Of a DNA stretch of 64,000 bases, positions 18,362 through 27,141 are shown one piece after another (within the stretch, counting starts at the first letter, position 1; every line of letters starts with the position of its first letter). Made by a program: the position numbers and the translations under genes. Under the pieces are notes generated by a model. That model was not told where the DNA came from and ran no database searches. It saw nothing but the letters and a program-made list of their open reading frames with translations. The DNA is from Erythrobacteraceae bacterium WH01K. Its GTDB lineage: Bacteria; Pseudomonadota; Alphaproteobacteria; Sphingomonadales; Sphingomonadaceae. The stretch is from the NCBI GenBank assembly GCA_027941995.1, contig CP115966.1:2232001-2296000 (forward strand), written 5' to 3'.

Positions 18362-18428
18362 AGCGGCATTTTACGGCCGCTGACCATGCTTGGGGCAGCT
18401 TCTCCTACGGGCGAGAAGCTGCCCTTTT
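18362..18428 (+). terminator. Hairpin plus strong intrinsic terminator ending the 18.3-kb small transcript
   Basis: A 6-bp hairpin (18362-18367 with 18376-18381) is followed by a 12-bp perfect stem (18393-18404 with 18413-18424, GGGCAGCTTCTC/GAGAAGCTGCCC) and then TTTTCATTTT. The transcript starting upstream of 18262 should therefore end near 18430, about 310 bases before ilvE. Confidence 0.9.
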
Positions 18429-18630
18429 CATTTTCTGTTTGGACCCTGCGGGCGGGGCGCGTCCGTGCCCCTTGCTTCCTCATTCACGCACCCTGACGGG
18501 CGCGTCGCCGGGGGCGGCCGGTCGGCCTTGCGAGGCCTGTCGACCCCGAACCATTCCAAGCCAGAAGTTTTGTCGCGAATCCCGGCACGCGACCAGCGCG
18601 CCGCAAGGGCGACTGCCCGCCCGCAGCGGA

Positions 18631-18678
18631 CGCAGCTTGCTGCGCGTCTAGCGAGGACGAACCGACGGAGGTCGGTTC
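18631..18678. repeat. Pair of short inverted repeats upstream of ilvE
   Basis: CGCAGC-TT-GCTGCG spans 18631-18644 and GAACCGAC-GGAG-GTCGGTTC spans 18659-18678. Both are perfect palindromic stems. They resemble REP-type intergenic palindromes or RNA hairpins in the ilvE leader; no T-run follows, so they are not simple terminators. Confidence 0.55.
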
Positions 18679-18740
18679 GCAAACACGCAATCCCCCTCGA
18701 TAACCTTGCTTCAACCGCCGTGTCCCATTACGCGCGCACT

Positions 18741-19820
18741 ATGGATTTCAAGGCCCTCCCCCACCCCGCGCCCGTACCGTCCGCCACGCGTGACCAGGTG
18801 CTGCTCGACCCCGGTTTCGGGACCAATTTCACCGATCACATGGTAGTAATCGACTACGATGCGGAAAAAGGTGGCTGGCACCAGGCCAGCATTGGTCCGC
18901 GCGAGCCGATCAGCCTCGATCCCGCCGCCTCTGTCCTGCATTACGCGCAGGAAGTGTTCGAAGGGATGAAGGCGTACAAGCAGGCGGATGACGGCCTTGC
19001 CCTGTTCCGTCCCGAGGCGAATGCGGCGCGGTTCAACGCCAGCGCGCGGCGCATGGCGATGCCCGAATTGCCCGAGGAGCTGTTCATGGATTCCATCCGC
19101 CAGCTCGTCGCGGCGGACCGGGACTGGGTCCCCACCATCGAAGGCGGCGCGCTGTATCTGCGGCCCTTCATGTTCGCTTCCGAAGCCTTCCTCGGCGTGC
19201 GTCCGGCGAAGCAGTACAAATATATCCTGATCGCCTGCCCGGTCGGCGGCTATTTCAAGTCGGGCGCACCGGCGGTGAAGATCTGGGTCAGCCGCGACTA
19301 TGTGCGCGCGGCGCCGGGCGGCACGGGCGCCGCGAAGACCGGTGGCAATTACGCGGCCAGCCTCGTCCCGCAGGCCGAAGCCATCGAGCAGGGCTGCGAC
19401 CAGGTCGTCTTCCTCGACGCGGTGGAGCGCAAGTGGATCGAGGAACTGGGCGGCATGAACCTGTTCTTCGTGTTCGACGACGGCAGCGTGGTCACCCCGC
19501 CGCTGACCGGCACGATCCTGCCCGGCATCACCCGCGACAGCCTGATCAAGCTTATCCGCGAGGAAGGCCTTCAACTGCGCGAGGAGCCCTATTCCATCGA
19601 CCAGTGGCGCGCCGATGCGACCATGGGCCGCCTGACCGAGACGATGGCGTGCGGCACCGCGGCAGTCGTGACGTCCGTGGGCACGGTCGCCGGCCCTGAC
19701 GGCGAATTTACCATCGGCAGCGGCGGCCCCGGCCAGCTCACCACCAAGCTGCGCGAGCGGCTGGTGGCGATCCAGAAAGGCGCCGCGCGGGACACCCATG
19801 GCTGGGTGACGAAGCTGTAG
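18741..19820 (+). CDS. ilvE: Branched-chain amino-acid aminotransferase
   Basis: The 359-residue class IV PLP aminotransferase catalyses the last step of Ile, Leu and Val synthesis and the first of their breakdown. It shows [34 protein letters not shown], the PLP lysine in [13 protein letters not shown], and [22 protein letters not shown]. These are hallmarks of the class II IlvE subgroup (human BCAT-like). The ATG at 18741 gives the family length; a longer in-frame extension upstream reads as non-coding sequence. No clear Shine-Dalgarno site precedes it. trhO starts four bases after the stop. Confidence 0.95.
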   Translation: MDFKALPHPAPVPSATRDQVLLDPGFGTNFTDHMVVIDYDAEKGGWHQASIGPREPISLDPAASVLHYAQEVFEGMKAYKQADDGLALFRPEANAARFNASARRMAMPELPEELFMDSIRQLVAADRDWVPTIEGGALYLRPFMFASEAFLGVRPAKQYKYILIACPVGGYFKSGAPAVKIWVSRDYVRAAPGGTGAAKTGGNYAASLVPQAEAIEQGCDQVVFLDAVERKWIEELGGMNLFFVFDDGSVVTPPLTGTILPGITRDSLIKLIREEGLQLREEPYSIDQWRADATMGRLTETMACGTAAVVTSVGTVAGPDGEFTIGSGGPGQLTTKLRERLVAIQKGAARDTHGWVTKL

Positions 19821-19824
19821 GTCG

Positions 19825-20820
19825 ATGGCGACAAGCCTCCCGATACAGGTAGCCGCGCTCTACCGCTTCACCGCGTTCGACGATCCCGCTGCCTTGCGCG
19901 AACCGCTGCTGGCGGCCTGCATGTCTGCGGGCGTCAAAGGCACGATCCTGCTCGCGCCCGAGGGAATCAACGGCACGATCGCTGGCAACGACAACGCGAT
20001 TGCCGCCATACTCGATCATATCCGCGCACTGCCCGGCTGCGAGACGCTGGAGCTGAAATTCTCGCGCGCGGCCGAAATGCCGTTCTACCGCATGAAGGTG
20101 CGGCTGAAGAAAGAGATCGTGACGATGGGCGAACCGTCGGTCGATCCCACCGCCAGCGTCGGGCGCTATGTCGATGCGCAGGACTGGAACGCGGTTCTGG
20201 CCGATCCGGACACGATCCTGATCGACACGCGCAACGATTACGAAGTCGCAGCTGGCAAGTTCAAGGGCGCGATCGATCCCGGGACAGAGACATTTCGCGA
20301 CTTCCCCACATGGTTCCGGCAGCGGCGCGACGAACTGCTCGGCCAGGGCAGGACACCGCGTGTCGCGATGTATTGCACCGGCGGCATACGCTGCGAGAAA
20401 TCCACCAGTTTCCTGCGCGGCGAAGGGGTGGAAGACGTCGTCCACCTGAAAGGCGGCATCCTGAAATATCTCGAAACCGTGCCCGAGGAAGAGAGCCGGT
20501 GGGAAGGCGAATGCTTCGTCTTCGACGAGCGGGTGACGGTGAAGCACGGGCTCGAAACCGGCAGCTACACGCTGTGCCGCGCCTGCCGCCGCCCCTTGAA
20601 CGAGGACGACACGAAGTCGGAGCATTACGTCGAGGGCATCTCCTGCGCCGGCTGCATCGACGAGCGGACGGACGAGGACCGCGCCCGCTATGCCGAGCGG
20701 CACAGGCAGGAAGAGCTCGCTCGCAAACGCGGCGAGGCGCATGTCGGCGCAGTCTTGCCGGAAAAGGAATTGAAGGACGGCGGCGACTGGGAAAGCGAAT
20801 GGGGCCCGAAATTCCCATGA
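19825..20820 (+). CDS. trhO: tRNA uridine(34) hydroxylase TrhO (rhodanese-related)
   Basis: A 331-residue protein of the YceA/TrhO family, which hydroxylates wobble U34 in tRNAs to ho5U using O2. It has an N-terminal acylphosphatase-like fold ([18 protein letters not shown]) and a central rhodanese domain whose loop [12 protein letters not shown] holds the conserved Cys pair. A Cys-rich C-terminal segment (CRACRRPL...CAGCID) suggests a metal site. It follows ilvE by four bases and overlaps the next gene by ATGA, so ilvE-trhO-GST form one operon. Confidence 0.94.
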   Translation: MATSLPIQVAALYRFTAFDDPAALREPLLAACMSAGVKGTILLAPEGINGTIAGNDNAIAAILDHIRALPGCETLELKFSRAAEMPFYRMKVRLKKEIVTMGEPSVDPTASVGRYVDAQDWNAVLADPDTILIDTRNDYEVAAGKFKGAIDPGTETFRDFPTWFRQRRDELLGQGRTPRVAMYCTGGIRCEKSTSFLRGEGVEDVVHLKGGILKYLETVPEEESRWEGECFVFDERVTVKHGLETGSYTLCRACRRPLNEDDTKSEHYVEGISCAGCIDERTDEDRARYAERHRQEELARKRGEAHVGAVLPEKELKDGGDWESEWGPKFP

Positions 20821-21473
20821 CCGGTCAGGCGAGCGAACACCCTATCCTCTACAGCTTCCGCCGCTGCCCCTACGCCATGCGCGGGCGGATGGGTCTGCGG
20901 ATCAGCGGGATGCAGGCGATCTTGCGCGAGGTGAAGCTGGCGGACAAGCCCGCCGCCCTGCTCGAAGCATCGCCCAAGGGAACCGTCCCGGTCCTGCAAT
21001 TGCCGGACGGCACGGTGCTGGAAGAAAGCCTCGACATCATGCGCTGGGCGCTGGGGCAAAGCGATCCCGAAGGCTGGCTGGCAAGCGAGAACGCGGCCTT
21101 GCTGCGACTGTTCGACGGCGATTTCAAGCATCACCTCGACCGCTACAAATATCCCAACCGCTACGAGGAAGAACCGGATCACGGAAAAGTCGACCACCGT
21201 GGCGAGGCGCTGGCCATCCTGAGCGATCTCGACCTGCTGCTCGCGCGCCAGGCCCAGATCGGCGGCGAACGGCGCGGCTTTACCGACATCGCCCTGTTTC
21301 CCTTCATCCGCCAGTTCGCCAATACCGACCGCGACTGGTTCGACGCCCAGCCCATCCCCCATGTGCAGGCATGGCTGGAGGAACATCTGGCGTCCGACCT
21401 GTTCCGGTCGGTAATGACCAAACACGACGTCTGGAAGCCGGGCGATACGCCGGTGGTGTTCGGCACCGTCTGA
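20817..21473 (+). CDS. Glutathione S-transferase family protein
   Basis: The 218-residue protein has a GST N-terminal thioredoxin fold: [15 protein letters not shown] with Cys18 and Pro19 in a glutaredoxin-like CPY site, then [25 protein letters not shown], the glutathione-binding cis-Pro and ES motif. A helical C-terminal domain contains [19 protein letters not shown]. The Cys makes it omega-like or a glutathionyl-hydroquinone-reductase-like thiol transferase rather than a conjugating enzyme. The start overlaps the trhO stop (ATGA). Its functional link to trhO is not known. Confidence 0.9.
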   Translation: MTGQASEHPILYSFRRCPYAMRGRMGLRISGMQAILREVKLADKPAALLEASPKGTVPVLQLPDGTVLEESLDIMRWALGQSDPEGWLASENAALLRLFDGDFKHHLDRYKYPNRYEEEPDHGKVDHRGEALAILSDLDLLLARQAQIGGERRGFTDIALFPFIRQFANTDRDWFDAQPIPHVQAWLEEHLASDLFRSVMTKHDVWKPGDTPVVFGTV

Positions 21474-21491
21474 CCGGGGCTTGATCCTTAT

Positions 21492-22394
21492 CTAGTCCGG
21501 GCAGCGGGCCAGCCGTTCGCGGAACGTGTCGATCAGCCAGCTTGTTGCCGGGCCGGGCCGCGTATCGCGCCGCCAGATCGCATTCAGCGCATAGGCCGCG
21601 CCCGGTTTTTCAGGCAGGTCCAGCAGCACCAGCGCCCCGCTCGCCAGATCGTCTGCCACAATCGGGCGCGGCATGTTGCCCCAGCCGATGCCCTGTTTGA
21701 GCAGGGCGTGCTTCGCGCCGAGATCGCCCAGCCGCCAGCTTCGGGGGCTGAGTACGGAAAATTCCCGCCCCTCGGTCAGGCTGGACCGGTCGGACAGGAC
21801 AAGCTGCAGATGCTCGCGGCTCTGCCCCGTCGCGATGCCGCCTTGGGCAAGTGGGTGTCCGGGGGCTGCCACAGGGACCAGCTCGACCTCCCCGATGGCC
21901 TGCCTTTCCAGGTCGGGATGGTCGCCGATGACGGGGCCGCCGATGGCCAGTTCGGATTGCCCGTCCAGCAGGCAGGCCGCAACCGCGCCCAGAGCCTCTA
22001 CCTGCAAGCGCAGGGACACGGTCGGGAATATTGTTCGGAACTCGCGCAAGGCATGGGCGGTGACTTCGCCCGGCACCATGACGTCCAGCGCCAGCCCGAT
22101 ATCGCTTTCCAGCCCGGCATGCAGGCTGCGCGTTTTCGCAAGCAGGGCATCGGCGCGGTCGGCGATGGCCTGCGCCTCCGGCAGGAGGCCGCGGCCGGCA
22201 TCGGTCAGCACCGGCTTTCGCGAGCCTTCGCGGGCAAACAGTGCGACGCCCAGCTGCGCCTCCATCTGCGCGATGCCGTAACTGATGGCAGAGACGGCGC
22301 GCCCCATGCGCCGGGCGGCGCCGCCGAAACTGCCCTCCTCCTCGACAGCGAGGAATATCCGGATCTGGTCCAGCGTTGGATCGGTCAGTTTCAC
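21492..22394 (-). CDS. LysR-family transcriptional regulator
   Basis: The 300-residue protein has a winged helix-turn-helix at about 8-65 (LDQIRIFLAVEEEGSFGGAARRMGRAVSAISYGIAQMEAQLGVALF) followed by a periplasmic-binding-protein-like effector domain. The start is GTG at 22394. It is transcribed away from the pirin and azoR genes, with 109 bases between starts, the usual arrangement for a LysR regulator controlling its divergent neighbours. The effector is unknown; quinone or electrophile stress is a reasonable guess from the azoreductase. Confidence 0.93.
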   Translation of the reverse strand: MKLTDPTLDQIRIFLAVEEEGSFGGAARRMGRAVSAISYGIAQMEAQLGVALFAREGSRKPVLTDAGRGLLPEAQAIADRADALLAKTRSLHAGLESDIGLALDVMVPGEVTAHALREFRTIFPTVSLRLQVEALGAVAACLLDGQSELAIGGPVIGDHPDLERQAIGEVELVPVAAPGHPLAQGGIATGQSREHLQLVLSDRSSLTEGREFSVLSPRSWRLGDLGAKHALLKQGIGWGNMPRPIVADDLASGALVLLDLPEKPGAAYALNAIWRRDTRPGPATSWLIDTFRERLARCPD

Positions 22395-22503
22395 AGGCCC
22401 TTGCTCACCGTTCTGATTCTCCGAACATCATGGCGTGTTTTATCCCAGTTTTCCGATGGAACGGCAAGGCCTACCTTCCGCTCATAACACGAGGAGATAT
22501 CGC

Positions 22504-23238
22504 ATGATCGAACTTCGCCCCTTCAATACGCTCGGCGCCGCCAATCACGGCTGGCTGGATGCGCATCACCATTTTTCCTTCGCCGGTTACCATGACCCGG
22601 CGCGGATGAACTGGGGCGCGCTGCGCGTCTGGAACGACGACCGGATCGCGCCCAACAGCGGCTTCCCCACCCATCCCCACAGCGACATGGAGATCATCAC
22701 CTATGTCCGCACCGGGGCGATCACCCACCGCGACAGCATGGGCAATGAAGGCCGCACCGAGGCGGGCGACGTGCAGGTGATGAGCGCGGGCAACGGCGTC
22801 CAGCATTCGGAATGGAATGCGGAGGACGAAGAAACCACGCTGTTCCAGCTGTGGATCATCCCGAGCGAACGCGGCGGGCAGCCCGGCTGGGGCGCGCGCA
22901 AGTTCCCCAAGGGAGAACGCAGCGGGCAGTTCGTCGCCCTCGCCAGCGGCGCGGCGAATGACGACGAAGCCGGGAACGACGACAGCGGCGCTTTGCCCAT
23001 TCGCACCGATGCGGAAGTCCTCGGCGCGACGGTGAAGGCCGGGACCAGCGTCACCTACACCCCGCGCGATGCCTCGCGGCACCTCTATCTCGTGCCCGCC
23101 ACCGGCAAGATCCGCGTGGAGGACGGCGCCGACGGCGTCGGGGCAAACGCCCGCGACGGTGTCGCCATCACGGGCGAGGACAGCATTACCATCACCGCGG
23201 TTGAGGACAGCGAACTCGTCCTCGTCGACGCGGCCTGA
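22504..23238 (+). CDS. Pirin family protein
   Basis: A bicupin of 244 residues. The N-terminal cupin carries the metal-binding set HPHSDMEIITYVRTG and GNGVQHSEWNAED, as in YhaK/YhhW. YhhW-type pirins act as quercetin dioxygenases; others act as redox sensors. AGGAG lies eight bases before the ATG at 22504. It is followed after 23 bases by azoR on the same strand and lies divergent to a LysR gene, giving a compact redox-stress unit. Confidence 0.93.
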   Translation: MIELRPFNTLGAANHGWLDAHHHFSFAGYHDPARMNWGALRVWNDDRIAPNSGFPTHPHSDMEIITYVRTGAITHRDSMGNEGRTEAGDVQVMSAGNGVQHSEWNAEDEETTLFQLWIIPSERGGQPGWGARKFPKGERSGQFVALASGAANDDEAGNDDSGALPIRTDAEVLGATVKAGTSVTYTPRDASRHLYLVPATGKIRVEDGADGVGANARDGVAITGEDSITITAVEDSELVLVDAA

Positions 23239-23261
23239 ACCACGATACAAGGAGACTTTTC

Positions 23262-23855
23262 ATGACCAATATTCTGCACATCAAGGCCAGCATTCGCGGC
23301 GGCGAATCCGTATCGAACGATCTCGGCCAGCGCGTGGTCGACAGCCTGGCGGCGAAAGAGGGCGCGAATGTCACCGTGCGCGACCTGTCGGACAACGACA
23401 TTCCCTTCGTCGATGCCGATCGCTTCGCCGCCAATCTCGCGCCCTATGGCGATCGGACGGACGACCAGCATGCGCTGGCGACGATTGCCGATACGCTGAT
23501 CGAGGAATTGCAGGCGGCGGACAAAATCGTGTTTAGCACGCCGATCTATAATTTCGCGATGCCCGCCACGGTCAAGGCATGGGCCGACCTCGTCGCCCGG
23601 GCCGGGACCACGTTCGAATACACGCCCAGCGGGCCGCAGGGGAAGCTGACCGGCAAGACCGCCTATCTCGCCATCGCCAGCGGCGGGACGACGGTGGAAA
23701 GCGAGATCGATTTCATGACGCCGTGGCTGAAATTCTTCCTCGGCTTCCTGGGTATCACCGATGTCCGCCATGTCGCCGCCGATGCCATCATGGGCGAAGG
23801 CGGCGAGGAGAAGATCGCCGAAGCGAAGCAGGAAGCGGAAAAGCTCGCCGCCTGA
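23262..23855 (+). CDS. azoR: FMN-dependent NADH-azoreductase / quinone reductase
   Basis: The 197-residue flavodoxin-fold enzyme transfers two electrons from NADH to quinones or azo compounds through FMN. ILHIKASIRGGESVSN forms the phosphate-binding start, SPIYNFAMPATVKAWADLVARAGTTFEYT the central FMN loop, and YLAIASGG the next FMN loop. AAGGAG stands before the ATG. It is co-directional with pirin and likely under the divergent LysR regulator. Physiologically it probably detoxifies quinones. Confidence 0.94.
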   Translation: MTNILHIKASIRGGESVSNDLGQRVVDSLAAKEGANVTVRDLSDNDIPFVDADRFAANLAPYGDRTDDQHALATIADTLIEELQAADKIVFSTPIYNFAMPATVKAWADLVARAGTTFEYTPSGPQGKLTGKTAYLAIASGGTTVESEIDFMTPWLKFFLGFLGITDVRHVAADAIMGEGGEEKIAEAKQEAEKLAA

Positions 23856-23896
23856 TCCTGCAAGTGATTGAGTGCCGGGGAGCTAGTCGCTCGCGC

Positions 23897-25960
23897 CTAG
23901 TTCTCCGGCACTTTCTCGTCCAGTTCCGCCTGCCACAGCTTCGCCACCGCGTCGCTGGGCGCACGCCAGTCGCCGCGCGGGCTGAGCGCCCCTGCGCCCG
24001 TGACCTTCGGACCGTTGGGCATCGCGCTGCGCTTGTACTGGCTGAATTCGAAGAACCGCCAAAGGAACTTGCGCAGCCAGCTGCGGATCTCGCCAAGCGC
24101 GTACTGGTTGCGGCGATCGTCGGGGAAATGCATCGGCCATACCCCGCTTTGCGCGTCGTGCCATGCATGCCAGGCAAGAAAGGCGACATGGCTGGGCCGC
24201 TGGCCATAGCGCAGCAGGTGGTGGAGGAAGAAGTCGTTGAGCTCGTAGGGGCCGATCGTGCCTTCCGTGCTCTGGATTTCGCCATCCTCGCTTTCGGGGA
24301 TCAGTTCCGGGCTGATCTCGGTCGCCAGCACGGCTTCCAGCGCATCGTCCAGCGCGCCGCCGAACTGGTCGGTCCGCTCCGTCCAGCGGATGAGGTACTG
24401 GATCAGCGTCTTGGGCACGCCCGAATTGACGCCGTAATGGCTCATCTGGTCACCCACCCCATAGGTGCACCAGCCCAAAGCCAGTTCGCTCAGGTCGCCC
24501 GTGCCGACCACGAACCCGTCATGCTGTCCGGCAAGGCGGAAGAGGTAATCGGTGCGCAGGCCCGCCTGCACGTTCTCGAACGTGGTGTCGTAAACCGGCT
24601 CGCCATCTGCGAAGGGATGGCCGATATTTTCCAGCATCGTGCGGGCAGACGGGCGGATGTCGATTTCCTCCGCCGTGATGCCGCTCGCCTCCATCAGCTT
24701 CCACGCGTTCGATTTCGTGCCGTCGGACGTGCCGAAGCCGGGCATGGTGTAGCCGCGGATCATGCTGCGCGGATGACCCAGCCGGTCGCAGGCCTTGGCC
24801 GCCACCAGCAGGGCGTGCGTGCTGTCCAGCCCGCCCGAAATCCCGATGACCAGCGACTTGGGCTTCGCCGCCTGCATCCGCCGCATCAGGCCGTCGACCT
24901 GGATGTTGAAAGCCTCGTAGCAATCCTCGTCCAGCTTGCCCGGCCGGTTCGGCACGAAGGGGAAACGGCGCACGGCGCGGCGGAGGCCGATATCGCCGCC
25001 GCGGTAGCGGTGGGTGAAGCCCACGCGGCGGAACCAGTCTTCCGGCCGGCCGGCATATTCCGCACCGTCGTTGAACGTGCCGTTGCGCATGCGTTCGGAA
25101 AGGATGCGCGCCGTGTCGATATCGGTCACGCACAGCTCCGCATCGAAGTCGAAGCGCACGCTCTCGACCATCAGCTCGCCCAGTTCGTAGACCATGCCCT
25201 GCCCGTCCCAGGCAAGGTCGGTCGTGCTTTCTCCATGGCCGCTGGCGGAATAGGCGTAGGCGCAGATGGAGCGGTTGGAACTGGCCTTGCACAGCAGGTG
25301 CCGGTCCTCGCTCCGCCCGATGGTGATGGGGCTGGCGGACAGGTTGCACAGGATCGTCGCCCCGGCGAGCGCGGCGAGCGTGCCGGGCGGCTGCGGGGCC
25401 CAGAAATCCTCGCAGATTTCCATCCCGAAGGTGAAGCCGGGCAGGTTTTCCGCCCCGAAGACCAGGTCCGTCCCGAACGGCACGGTTTCCCCGTTCACGG
25501 TGATGTCCTGCCCCTGCACATTGTGCCCGCGCGCGAAATAGCGTTTCTCGTAGAACTCGCGGTAATTCGGCAGGAAACTCTTGGGCACGACACCCAGCAG
25601 GCGGCCGTTCGCAATGGCCAAGGCGCAATTGTAGATCCGCCCGGTCTTGCGAAGGGCTGCCCCGATGATCAGGACCGGGGTGATCTCCTTCGACGCCGCG
25701 ACCACTTCTGCCACGGCATTCTCCGTCGCATCGAGCAGCGCCTGCTGCATGTGCAGATCGTCGACGGCATAGGACGTCAGGCACAATTCCGGATAAAGGA
25801 GCAGGTCGACATCCTCTTCATCGGCCGCGCGTGCCTGCTCGATGATGGCGGCGGTGTTGTGGGCGATGTCCGCCGTGCGCACATGGGGCGTGCTGGTCGC
25901 GACCCGCACGAATCCGTGCGTGTGCATGTCGAAGAAGGGATGCGCGCCGGTTTCACTCAT
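23897..25960 (-). CDS. nadE: Glutamine-dependent NAD+ synthetase
   Basis: The 687-residue two-domain enzyme amidates nicotinic acid adenine dinucleotide to NAD+. The N-terminal nitrilase-like glutaminase domain (about 10-300) shows LYPELCLTSYAVDDL (Glu) and FGMEICEDFWAPQPP (nucleophile Cys). The C-terminal ATP-PPase domain has GISGGLDSTHALL and the synthetase loop around YTMPGFGTSDGTK. The ATG at 25960 (MSETGAHPFF) has a G-rich site upstream; an earlier start at 25996 is less likely. The length is that of the long, ammonia-tunnelling NadE form. It is divergent from nothing and follows azoR convergently with 41 bases between. Confidence 0.95.
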   Translation of the reverse strand: MSETGAHPFFDMHTHGFVRVATSTPHVRTADIAHNTAAIIEQARAADEEDVDLLLYPELCLTSYAVDDLHMQQALLDATENAVAEVVAASKEITPVLIIGAALRKTGRIYNCALAIANGRLLGVVPKSFLPNYREFYEKRYFARGHNVQGQDITVNGETVPFGTDLVFGAENLPGFTFGMEICEDFWAPQPPGTLAALAGATILCNLSASPITIGRSEDRHLLCKASSNRSICAYAYSASGHGESTTDLAWDGQGMVYELGELMVESVRFDFDAELCVTDIDTARILSERMRNGTFNDGAEYAGRPEDWFRRVGFTHRYRGGDIGLRRAVRRFPFVPNRPGKLDEDCYEAFNIQVDGLMRRMQAAKPKSLVIGISGGLDSTHALLVAAKACDRLGHPRSMIRGYTMPGFGTSDGTKSNAWKLMEASGITAEEIDIRPSARTMLENIGHPFADGEPVYDTTFENVQAGLRTDYLFRLAGQHDGFVVGTGDLSELALGWCTYGVGDQMSHYGVNSGVPKTLIQYLIRWTERTDQFGGALDDALEAVLATEISPELIPESEDGEIQSTEGTIGPYELNDFFLHHLLRYGQRPSHVAFLAWHAWHDAQSGVWPMHFPDDRRNQYALGEIRSWLRKFLWRFFEFSQYKRSAMPNGPKVTGAGALSPRGDWRAPSDAVAKLWQAELDEKVPEN

Positions 25961-26008
25961 GATGCCCCCTGTTCCCGAACAAGCGCCCGAGCGCAAGCGC
26001 GGTAAGGA

Positions 26009-27037
26009 TCACGCGGCGGCGAGCAGATCTTCGCAATCGGGGCATTCGCGCAGCATGGCGATCAGTCCGTTCTCGTGACGTGTAAGATATTTGGTCGCGC
26101 GCGGCAGCTTCAACCGTGCCTTCCAGGATTCCCAGCCATCATCCTCGCGCGCCAGCACGTCTATCACAGCGGGGTGGATGTAGCTCTTGCGGGCCACCGC
26201 GGGCGTATTGCCCAGACGGCCCGAGACTTCGTCCAACAGCATCGTGATGGTCGGCCGCTCCTTCGCGTCTGCCAGCCGCGCGAAGCCGAGCACGCTTGCA
26301 TGCCAGGTGCGGAAGTTCTTGGCCGAGAATTTCTCGCCCATCGTCTCGCGCAAGTAGGCATTGACGTCGCTGCTGCCGATCTCGTGCCGCGATCCGTCGG
26401 GATCGACATACTGGAACAGGTGATAGCCCGGGACGTCGCGCGCATCTTCCACCGCGCGGGCGAGCAATTCGTCGTCCAGCGTCAGGTCGCGCTGCTTGCC
26501 GCCTTTGCCGATGAAACTGATCGAAACCTTGCTTCCGTCGATCCTGGCGTGACGGTCGCGCAGGGTCGATGCACCGAAACTCTTGTTCTTCTTTGCATAG
26601 GCCTGGTTGCCGATGCGGATGAAACCCATGTCCAGAAGCCGCACAACGGCCGCCAGCGTGCGGGTGCGGGTCGGTGCGTCGCCTTCGAGATCTTCCAGCA
26701 CGCGCTTACGGATCAGGGGCAGCAATTCGCCGAAGGCCAGGCAGCGGTCGAACTTCTCGCTTTCCCGCATTGCGCGGAAATCGGGGTGGTAGCGATACTG
26801 CTTGCGGCCCTTTGCATCGTATCCGGTGGCAAGGATATGCCCGTTGGGTGCAGGGCAGAACCAGGCATCGACATAGGCGGGCGGCAGGGCGATGGCGTTC
26901 AGCCGCTTTTTTTCGGCGCGGTCCCGGATCAGCCGACCCTTGGCGTCGTAATAGGCCCAGCCCTTGCCGGCTCCCTTGCGCGTGATGCCGGGCAACTGGT
27001 CGTCGACGAAGATCAGGTGGTCGGGTTGGGTAGCCAT
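26009..27037 (-). CDS. DNA topoisomerase IB
   Basis: The 342-residue bacterial type IB topoisomerase, related to poxvirus enzymes, relaxes supercoils by a 3'-phosphotyrosine intermediate. The N-terminal domain (GKGWAYYDAKGRLI, LPPAYVDAWFCP) precedes a catalytic domain with RLLDMGFIRIGN, the lysine in SFIGKGGKQRDL, NFRTWHASVLG and KSYIHPAVIDVL containing the active Tyr. The ATG at 27037 is chosen over one at 27079 because the shorter form matches family starts. These enzymes are scattered in alphaproteobacteria and actinobacteria. Confidence 0.94.
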   Translation of the reverse strand: MATQPDHLIFVDDQLPGITRKGAGKGWAYYDAKGRLIRDRAEKKRLNAIALPPAYVDAWFCPAPNGHILATGYDAKGRKQYRYHPDFRAMRESEKFDRCLAFGELLPLIRKRVLEDLEGDAPTRTRTLAAVVRLLDMGFIRIGNQAYAKKNKSFGASTLRDRHARIDGSKVSISFIGKGGKQRDLTLDDELLARAVEDARDVPGYHLFQYVDPDGSRHEIGSSDVNAYLRETMGEKFSAKNFRTWHASVLGFARLADAKERPTITMLLDEVSGRLGNTPAVARKSYIHPAVIDVLAREDDGWESWKARLKLPRATKYLTRHENGLIAMLRECPDCEDLLAAA

Positions 27038-27141
27038 GCGAAGCAAACCTGCGTGCCCGCCTTGCGGTTCCACCTGCATGGGGCCATTTGCGACGAAACG
27101 AAAATCCGCAAGCCCCGCATGAAACGCAGGAGATGCCCGAA

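Larger units (their letters stand above)
18080..18740. other. 661-base gap with a small-RNA/ORF element and palindromes
   Basis: No full-size gene is supported here. Bases 18080-18260 contain no obvious ORF and may hold a promoter. Bases 18262-18428 hold a very strong Shine-Dalgarno sequence, an 18-codon ORF, a small hairpin (18362-18381) and an intrinsic terminator. Bases 18429-18740 are rich in short inverted repeats (18631-18644; 18659-18678) and lead to ilvE. Read as protein, the last part gives only low-complexity Pro/Arg-rich chains. Confidence 0.7.

Noticed and set aside
18180-18430. Known RNAs (4.5S, tmRNA, 6S, RNase P) at the small-RNA element
   Set aside because: None of their conserved cores is present; the element is smaller and built around an extended Shine-Dalgarno site.
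18439-18651. A 70-codon frame in the 18.4-18.7 kb gap
   Set aside because: Low-complexity Pro/Arg/Ser product, no ribosome binding site, and it overlaps the palindromes; not supported as a gene.
23579-26005. An 808-codon open frame on the plus strand
   Set aside because: It is antisense to nadE and overlaps azoR; the protein is His/Arg-rich with no recognisable domain.
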